Below, in pieces: positions 56,454 to 64,000 of a stretch of DNA of 64,000 nt (within the stretch, counting starts at the first letter, position 1; every line of letters starts with the position of its first letter). The position numbers and the translations under genes are program-made. The notes beneath the pieces are model-generated. The model was not told the origin of the DNA and did no database searches. It was given only the letters and a program-made list of their open reading frames with translations. Source of the DNA: Agapanthus africanus (lineage: Eukaryota; Streptophyta; Magnoliopsida; Asparagales; Amaryllidaceae); NCBI GenBank assembly GCA_030015575.1, contig JASDDO010000016.1:174032815-174096814 (forward strand), written 5' to 3'.

Positions 56454-59400
56454 TGTCACGACCCGAAAGAGCACGTGACTGGCCCTTGAATCCTATGAAG
56501 TCTATAGGACTCCATCTGATCCAAGTAAGCCAAAAGCCCAGAAATCTATAACCATTTTTAAGAATAAGTAAAGAAACTGGTTTAAAGAGGTGAAGAAAAC
56601 ATGTTTGAAAATCAAGTTCTTAAATAACTAAGCCGAATATGTATTTTTAAAATGTGTAATATTTTCCGAAAATTTCGGCAGAGTTTCTTTTGTAAAAACT
56701 GGCCCCGAACGGGGTACAACAAGAACAATATATATATCATGATAAAAGGCATCCCCAAGCGGGAGCTAGCTCTTCGTCAATCGACGGTCACAACCACATA
56801 AGCAACAACAATATACAACGCCAAAGGACGAGGATCTAAACTGAAAAGAAACTCAAAAACAGCTAGAAAACCGCAATACTACAAGCGCGACTCTAAGGTC
56901 GAAATAATACAACACTTAAGTCTGAGTCTGAAACAATATACAAGTTTTTGGTTGATGGACATTTCTAGATACAATAAATAATACATGAACAATGGCGGTT
57001 CTGATACAAAAGAACCCACCTACCAACGCAAGTCACCCATATGGAAGCAGTGTGCCAGAAATGCCGCTATGGAATCTGTACGGCAAAAACCTGCAAGAAC
57101 TGGGGCACAACGGGGGTGAGTTGCCAACTCGTGAATAGAAAGATATCTACAAGCAGAGATCGAATGCATGACCCAACCTAGGTCAATACGATCAAAATAT
57201 AACCTCAAAAATATAACCAGCAGCCTATAACACGGCTAGGATAAATATCTAACCCGAGTGTAATCTCATGTGCCCGTGTCAGTGCCCAAGGGTAGCAATA
57301 TATCATATGAATGAGGTATGAATGCATGAAAACAGAATACAAGTAAATGAAGAACTGTTTTCATAATTTAGTGAGATTTCCTTTGTATTTTTAAAATGAG
57401 GTATCATAATGAAATCAGCATAAAACAGTGCCTAGCATCGGCACAAAACATAATCCCAATATCTCAGTATCTCTGTATCACAGTCTCTGTACCTCAAAAT
57501 CTCGAAATCTCAATGTCTCGATCATAATATCTAGGGCGCCGTAAGTCCAGACCGGCCCCTACCATCCATCTCAAGACCACGACGGTATCCTCCGGATATC
57601 CGACGCGTCGGGTAAAATCACCGGTAGGTAGTGCTCCCCTGCCAGGCTCACATCGTCATCACCACGCGCTTCTTGCCCCGGGGTACCTCACCGGGTCCAC
57701 CATGAACCCGAAACGGTTCATCCGTCTCCTCGAATCGGGTTTTCAAATCCATCAGCAAACTCATGGTGGACGACTCATACATCATGGGAAAACCACACTT
57801 TTTATTTTAAAGAGAGAAAGAAGTTTATATAAGTTTTGCGGTTTTCCCCCAAATCCAGAAAATCTCATGGAAATCCGAATCCAATCCTCAATAGCATGTA
57901 AACAGTGCATATAGGCATAAAAATCCATGAATAATAGCATGCATGATGTAACAAGTAATAATTACAATGTCTAATCTAGCATATAAGGTAAGTACACTAA
58001 TATCATGTCTAAATTATTAGATAACAACCTATGTCGGTGCAATAATATTTTCTAAGGTGTACGTGACATGGCAATTACCGATGAAGATGTGTGTGAGCCG
58101 GCAAGTAAGTGTACGTGGTACATACGCATCATCGGTAATGGTGCTGGTGTCCTAACAGCATAACATCAATAATGGAGTATGAAACATAATATAAGCATGC
58201 GATGCGAAGCGATCCACAATAATGAACGGGAGCTGAATACTAGATGCAACTATAACTAATCTGCATTAATCTAATACAAGTCCTACAAATGGTGCCTTTT
58301 GAAATAACACGAATCATTGGGTTTTGAAAATAGGGGCTACGGTGTTTTTATGAAAAGATACGTCTTTTGAAAATATCCGTATAACCCTTCTGCTTATCTT
58401 TAAAATATCCCTGATTCGTTAGTTTTGAAATAGGTATGACTCGGTCTAGTCTAATGTCTACCAAGTAATCTAGATAGGAGGGGTATGAAACCACCTAAAT
58501 CTGAGTCGGTATATATATATATATATATATAGATATGATAGTCGGTGATCTCGCCTCAATAACATATCGTAAGATATCCTCGAGTTATGAGTGCGGATCT
58601 ATTATCAATATCGGCTCGTACGGTAGATCGTCGTACGGCATCCCAATAGCTGGGTAGGGGTCAATATCACCCAATCACATCACATATCAGGTATCACTAT
58701 CATCAGATCACATAATCTGGGGTACTACTCTAAGTCTAGTACAAATCGATACCATCTATCAAAGTATGAATGCGGGTAAAGCACATGTCCAAAGGCCCGC
58801 TAAAACTATCATATCGCGCCTCAAAGGCAACTATGTCACATCGCCGATCTCACGGCCTCACATCAAGTATCATCTCAAACCCACGTATCATCATCAACCT
58901 GTATATGAACACATAGTCCCATACCCATGTGTAGATATACGCACTATCAAATGAAAGAATGAATGCAAGAATGTGTGTAAATGTATGTGTGGGTGCAACC
59001 ACTACTCTAGGGTTCGCACTATACTAAACCAATACATTCTTATCATCAAAATACCATTATTTCCATCACTAATCTAAACCACACATAATAAATATACGTG
59101 TATATACGTATTTGTATACAACACTACGGACTGCGGGGGTGCTATACGCCATCCACCCGACTTCTCCCCGTAGATATAAATCTACTCACCTGTATCCTGC
59201 GTGTCGGTGTCGATGTCACCGTTATCTTCTGCATCGCCTCGGATCGTCGCGGTGTACCTATACATATCACACGTATCGCATCGCATCAAAACCACATCAA
59301 AACTTGAAACGACACGCTAAATCCAATACGATACGCTAAAAGGCCTATAGGTTAGAACCTACGGTTAGCCTTCGTAAAACAACCCGAAATCACTTGATGC

Positions 59401-60679
59401 AGTCGTACAAACGTCACACGATCGAGATAACGTACAAACACCAAAATGTGGAAATCAAAATACGTAACACCAAATACTGAAAGTAAGGCAGCAACCCAAG
59501 AAAACGATCCCAGATTTCATCTCAGGCCAAATCAGGGCAAATAAACAACTCTAGGGTGCTATATATGATGTATTTGAGCTACTGGACCAACCCCGATGCA
59601 TTCCATCACCACTTGGCCGGCCACAACACTCCCAAAACCGGCCTCGCCGGCCTCCCTATGCCCAATGGGGTCCGTCTGGTCAGGGTGGCCTCCTATGGTC
59701 TCAATTTGGTCCCTGGTATTGTTGAATTTGCCTGAAACAGTCCCAGTACATTCCAGATTTCCCTGCACACTCTAAACACTCGCAAACCGACATGAAAGTC
59801 CCGTAATTCCGTATTTTTTGGTTTCAGGTTGTTCTAGGTCAGGGGCTTGGTCAAAATAGGGTCTAAGGTCACCATTAGAGTCCAATTGCAGAGTCACATC
59901 TCAACTTTACCCTAATCCTCTCTAATTTTGTCCAAAGTGCACCAATTCACACGATATCAATATGAAACTTGAATTAAAGCTTAAGAACAAGAATTAACAC
60001 TCTAATTGTGAAGGAATTACCTCACAAGACCCTCATGAATCCTCAACAGCACCAAAACACCATCTTTCTTGGTCCATAGCATAGATCTTGGGCTTGTGTG
60101 CATGTTTTGTGAAATGAGTGTGAGGTTTTGAGTATGTTTGTGAGATGATTTGAGAGGGTTTTGTGGAGGGGGAAATGGGGCAATAGCAGCAGCAGCAGCA
60201 GCTCAAGAAGGAGGGGGAGGAAATGAGAGGAAAACCAAGGGAATGGCCAAGTCAAATACCCTCACCTACCCTCACTCTCTCACCATACCTATATCTCATT
60301 TTCTTTTTCTTTTCTTTTCCTTTTTTTTTCTTTTAATCCCAAACCTTCTCACATCAATAGTAAACCCAAAGTAACATGGCTAGAAAAATGTAACACAAGT
60401 CCAAAAATGATATGTGCACAATTTTGCACAAAAAGCCAAAAAATCCGATTAGCGATTTTTAATCGCGATTAGCGCTAAATTAGCATATAAATGATCACAA
60501 ACACTTAAAAATGGCATAATTATAATAAATAACCCATTTTAGAATTTTCCATAATTTTCCATAATTTTTCTCCATTTATTTGCATTTAATTATTAATTTA
60601 ATATTAAAATAATCAATAAAATAATATTAAATTATAAAAGTTCCTAAAAATAATATTTTATTATTTTGGAAATGTTACA
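56454..60679 (-). repeat. GypC 5' LTR
   Basis: This 4226-bp copy differs from 48453-52671 by scattered substitutions and a longer (TA)n run near 58511-58531. It includes the conserved box 57090-57136 and the hairpin stem 58074-58083 with 58130-58139. Confidence 0.95.
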
Positions 60680-60684
60680 TTTAT

Positions 60685-60977
60685 ACATCTTTATCTCTAT
60701 TGTCTCTTATTTCTTCGCTACGGCGTCGTATATTTGTGATGTGATTGTTTTCCGTCTTTGGGCTAGTTTTTACAAAGGGGGTGTTGCCAAAATTTTAAAG
60801 AAAGAAAGTTGGACTTTTAAAGAATTTGTGTTGTGATTTCAAATGTTTCAAAACTTTTATTATCTTTTCCGTATTTTAATGGTTTAGATTTCTGGGTTTT
60901 GGCTTTCTTTTACTGCGTTACGTCTTTAGGCGTTGCATAGTATTAGGGCCGTCACGTGCCAATTTTGGGTCGTGACA
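60685..60977 (+). repeat. GypD 3' LTR, segment 2
   Basis: This is the last 293 bp of the GypD 3' LTR after GypC, ending gggtcgtgaca at 60977 and followed by the target duplication gtttg. Confidence 0.94.
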
Positions 60978-60982
60978 GTTTG

Positions 60983-62431
60983 ACATCAAAGATGGTGTAC
61001 GGGTGCTCAGTAGAGACTGGGTACACTGAACGTACTCGCCGAGCACTCCAAGATGGTATTATATTGATCGTCACATAGCAGTTCTCTGGTGACACTGGTA
61101 CAGGTTAGTCTGTAGACCCGAGATCGTCAAAGAGTCTTGTGTGATTCCTACTGTGCTTTGATTTCCACCTTACCACGTTCATGAGAACGTTCAAAACGGT
61201 GGCTTTTGGCTGCTATCCCGAATCACATGGAGGCAATGAGCGATAGGAGGGGTTTCGTCTCTCCCGGTATTGGGGGTTGATGTTGCGTCGTGCTCGATTG
61301 GCTATAACTGGAAGTCCCTGGCCAGGGCTGATATGGAGATCTACTGGTAAGTGTTATAAGTAGTTTCTCGACCCGTTATGAGCCTCACATCGACATGACT
61401 TATCGGTTACTGGGGTCTGATGTTTACCACCCCTAAACTGGATATGCGACATATCAGACGAAGAGACCGGACTCTACGGTAGTGTTACTGATTGGATTCA
61501 CAGGAAAGTGAGCAGGCTTGCTTGTTGATCTTCTGATCGCTCAATACTCGGGTGGCTGTTACGTTTAGCCGACCGCTTGCAACTTGTGGGTGTTTGATAT
61601 GATCATCACCTACTGCCGGCGTATTGACGAGTCTTTAGAGTCCTACACAGAGGTTTCCTGGCTCAGGCGAAACGGAGTAAGACCACATATGTGATATGTG
61701 CCGGACCAAGATTAATACGATATATGATACCGTATTTTATTCTTGCGACTTGTGACATTGGTCGGTTATATGTAATATAGCCGGGTTTTCGGATCAAGTG
61801 TTGATTCGATAAATTGTTGCATTAGATATTAGTCGGTTATATGTTATATAGCCGGATTATTAAATCAAGTATTGATTTAATAATTTAATGTAGAATTATA
61901 TATTTGATATATTAAATTACATTAACTAATATTTGCTCACTTAAGTATTTCATTTTCTCACTTTGGATACTTTTAACATATATGTGATATATGTTTATTT
62001 TATTCTTTTCTTTTGTTACTAAATTAAATATATGTGATATGTATAATTGTAACATGCTAGCTTATAAATGAAACTAGGGTTTATGAGACTTAAACCATGC
62101 TAGGGTTAAGATTAGGGTTTATGTTTTATTTTAGATAAATCAAAATTGTGGATTTATGCTAAGATATTTTTCTTAGTTGACTTGGTCCACTCTTTTGTCA
62201 AGTCTAAGATATTTATTAACCTAACCCTAACCCTAGCCCATGGTTTATTCTCTACATGAGTTAGCCATGACACATTCTTAACCTATGGTTGCATTTCTAA
62301 CCTTAACAATAATTCATTCATCAATTCTTCATCTTCTTCTTGCTCACAAAATAGCTTGCTAGATTTTTTCCAAATGATGAAAGATTGTGAGAAAAAGAAA
62401 ACTAATGATAGAAAATTTCCTATTTCATCAT
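60983..62431 (+). repeat. CopE LTR, right piece
   Basis: It resumes the CopE LTR in CopA-like order: core box near 61258-61277, AT-rich part 61700-62160 and a CT-rich stretch near 62320. It is cut at 62431 by GypF, at a point equivalent to CopA about 21260. Confidence 0.85.
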
Positions 62432-64000
62432 TGTAACATTTCAGAAAAAAATAAAATATTATTTTTGAAATTTAATATTAAAATAATATATTTCCCGAAA
62501 ACTGCCCGATTTGCGAAATTGGGGTTTTCGAAAAAGGGTATAAATATATACCAATAATTGTGAAATAATTGGAAATTAAAATGATTTATGCATTTAAAAA
62601 TATATGTAAAGGATTTGGTATTTTTAAAAGTTATTTATATGCAGTTTAAATAAATACCCGATTAGTGCACTGCTAATCGTGATTAGGCCAAATCCATGTT
62701 TTCTACAGTTTTTCCATGGTTAGTGCACCATGACATGTTTTATTTGGTTACATGTTCATTTGTGTTGTTTTATGTTATGGTTTTAATATGGTGAGAAAAG
62801 AATAAGAAAAGAGACAATTATTTAGGAGAGAGAGGGGGGACATAATGATGATATGAGACCATGCTAGGAGAGAGAATGAGAGTGAGAAAGAGAGGGAGAG
62901 GGAGAGTGTTGCCCCATATCTTTTCCCCCACCATTTCTTTCATCTCCTTCTTCATCCTCAAGCCCCTCATTCTACCCTCATGAACCATCTCCAATCTTTC
63001 ATCAAAACCTCATACCCCCTTCACAAAAGATGATCACCTCCTCATCTTCTACTCAATGGACCAAGAAAAGTGGGATCTTGACAACATTGGAACTTCTAGG
63101 GTTTTTCTTGGGTATAACCATGAGGTATATCTCTTTTCATTTAGGGTAGTTTGATTTCCAAGAATTTTTTTTAAGTTTAGAAGTAGTTTAGTGATGGTTA
63201 TGTGAACTTTGAAATCCTAGAGAAGGGTTTGGGAAATTGTGATGGGTAGTGGTTGTTAACAAGATTTGAGCTGTGTTTTTACTGGAATAGAAACCAAAAT
63301 ACAGACTTAGATTAGTTCCATGTCGGTATTGTGATAATTTGTGAGCTTACTGTGAATCTGGAGCAACCCAGGGAATTTCTGAGTTTAGCAAACAACTCCA
63401 GGGACCAAATTAGGGCACTAAGAGACCACACTGACGAAACGAACCCATTCCTTGCATCCAGAACCGAGCTCAACGGATTTCTAGGGGTTGTGGCCGGCTA
63501 GTTTGGGGAGTTTGGAGTCTAGGTTGTTTCAGTAGCTCATACACTCCCTGTACAACACCCTATACTTGTTTGTTTAACTCCTTTTGGCCTGAGTCAAAAT
63601 CTGGGAGAACTTTGGTGTGGTTTTTGGGCTATGTTTTCCGTATTTTGAATGTTAGGTTTTGCTATTTGGATTTGTATTTGGTTGTTGGATGTTCGTACAT
63701 CAACAACAACGGTTGTTTGGTTGATTTTGTACGCGTAAGCTATAGGTTCTAACCTATGAGCAATGCGTGTGCCGTATTGGATTTCAGAACTTGATTTTAA
63801 TAGCGTTGCGATATGTGTTGTTATTGTAGGTACCTTTACGTAGATTCCGAGACAACGGAGCATGGCGTCATCGACTTCGGCAAGCGAAGACCATTGTGAG
63901 TAGATCTATATCTACGAGGGGAGTCGGGTGGATGGCGTATAGCACCCCCGCAAAGTTTTGATGGAAACTGATTTATAGAATATGGTTAAGGAAACCTAGA
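62432..64000 (+). mobile_element. GypF: start of a long Ty3-gypsy LTR (GypC family), cut by the right window edge
   Basis: It starts TGTAACATTTCAG and follows the minus-strand GypC LTR in order: AT-rich start, pyrimidine-rich and GA-rich parts, then, near 63897-63952, the block 'tacgaggggagtcgggtgga' that matches GypC near 51130-51180. atcat (62427-62431) is the probable target duplication in CopE. About 1.57 kb of an expected 4.2 kb LTR is visible, so the conserved box and hairpin are not in view. Confidence 0.85.

Larger units (their letters stand above)
48453..60679 (-). mobile_element. GypC: long-LTR Ty3-gypsy element, nearly coding-free
   Basis: This 12227-bp element is flanked by tttat (48448-48452 and 60680-60684) and read on the minus strand. 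The LTRs are 4226 bp (56454-60679) and 4219 bp (48453-52671), about 99% identical by eye, the highest match in the window. Orientation comes from the primer site (56438-56449) and polypurine tract (52672-52691). The internal 3782 bp keep traces of a gag start homologous to GypD and nothing else recognisable. Long LTRs, a short internal part and absence of genes fit a LARD-type non-autonomous element. The small LTR difference makes it a recent arrival. Confidence 0.95.
17102..60977 (+). mobile_element. GypD: Ty3-gypsy chromovirus (Tekay-like), carrying CopA, CopB and GypC
   Basis: The target duplication gtttg is exact on both sides (17097-17101 and 60978-60982). After removing the three insertions, the 5' LTR is 3733 bp, the internal region 3871 bp (41141-45011) and the 3' LTR 3734 bp, which together give an element of about 11.3 kb. 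The LTRs start TGTAACACC and end GTGACA, and by eye agree at roughly 95-97%. The coding region is a wreck of Gag, protease, reverse transcriptase, RNase H, integrase and a chromodomain-like tail. The proportions (very long LTRs, short internal part, no working genes) resemble the LARD class described in Triticeae, but here the gypsy ancestry is visible. Confidence 0.95.
16743..62431 (+). mobile_element. CopE: copia LTR split by GypD and interrupted on the right by GypF
   Basis: The left piece (16743-17101) starts TGTTGCTAGTTATG followed by the copia 'tatgccctagaggcc' box. The right piece resumes after GypD at 60983 and runs to 62431. Removing GypD and one copy of gtttg joins the pieces into a continuous LTR that follows the CopA LTR order. 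aaaga (16738-16742) is the probable target duplication in GypG. The right end beyond GypF is outside the window. I cannot tell whether this is a solo LTR or one end of a full element. Confidence 0.82.

Noticed and set aside
62221..62236. Telomere-like ctaaccctaaccctag
   Set aside because: Only about two and a half units, and not the plant heptamer. It lies inside the CopE LTR and looks like chance.

Overview
This window is repeat-rich plant nuclear DNA, most likely from an angiosperm with a large genome. Nearly every base can be assigned to LTR retrotransposons stacked inside one another. I see no host protein gene, tRNA, rRNA or CRISPR array. Plant origin follows from the two element types. 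One is Ty1-copia elements of the Angela/BARE kind: LTRs start TGTTGG or TGTTAG followed by a 'tatgccctagaggcc'-like box, and the primer site copies the initiator tRNA-Met end. The other is Ty3-gypsy chromoviruses of the Tekay/Del kind: LTRs of about 3.7-4.2 kb start TGTAAC and end GTGACA. The species cannot be read from the sequence.

Nesting, with labels used throughout. CopL, a copia element of which 11361-14858 is visible, is the outermost host. CopI (7238-11360 visible) sits in its 5' LTR. CopI is interrupted by CopK (5526-7237 visible), and CopK by CopJ (1-5525, minus strand). On the other side GypG (14859-16742, minus) entered CopL just behind its primer-binding site. CopE (16743-17101 and 60983-62431) entered GypG, and GypD (17102-60977) entered CopE. 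GypD carries CopA (19451-29789) and CopB (29816-39772) in its 5' LTR and GypC (48453-60679, minus) in its 3' LTR. GypF (62432 to the right edge) lies in the right part of CopE. Complete 5-bp target duplications are readable for GypD (gtttg), CopA (tcatg), CopB (gaaag) and GypC (tttat). The two GypD LTRs serve as empty sites for each other's insertions.

Coding content is all broken. CopI keeps the best-preserved polyprotein: integrase end, reverse transcriptase and RNase H in one frame with three stop codons and one frameshift. CopA, CopB and GypD have heavily decayed coding regions although the LTRs of CopA and CopB match at about 97-98% by eye. GypC has LTRs near 99% but almost no recognisable coding sequence. 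These elements therefore look non-autonomous, moved by proteins supplied from relatives.

The most unusual signal is non-coding. Between the primer-binding site and the polyprotein remnants, CopA, CopB and CopJ carry a 2.3-3.1 kb leader built from many hairpins. The stems keep pairing although their sequences differ between elements. It includes a GC-rich hairpin about 200 nt after the primer site, a large hairpin with a CTATA loop, and three consecutive hairpins. Those three show the same loop motif within one element but a different motif in each element. The gypsy LTRs hold their own covarying hairpin and a nearly invariant box of about 45 bp.
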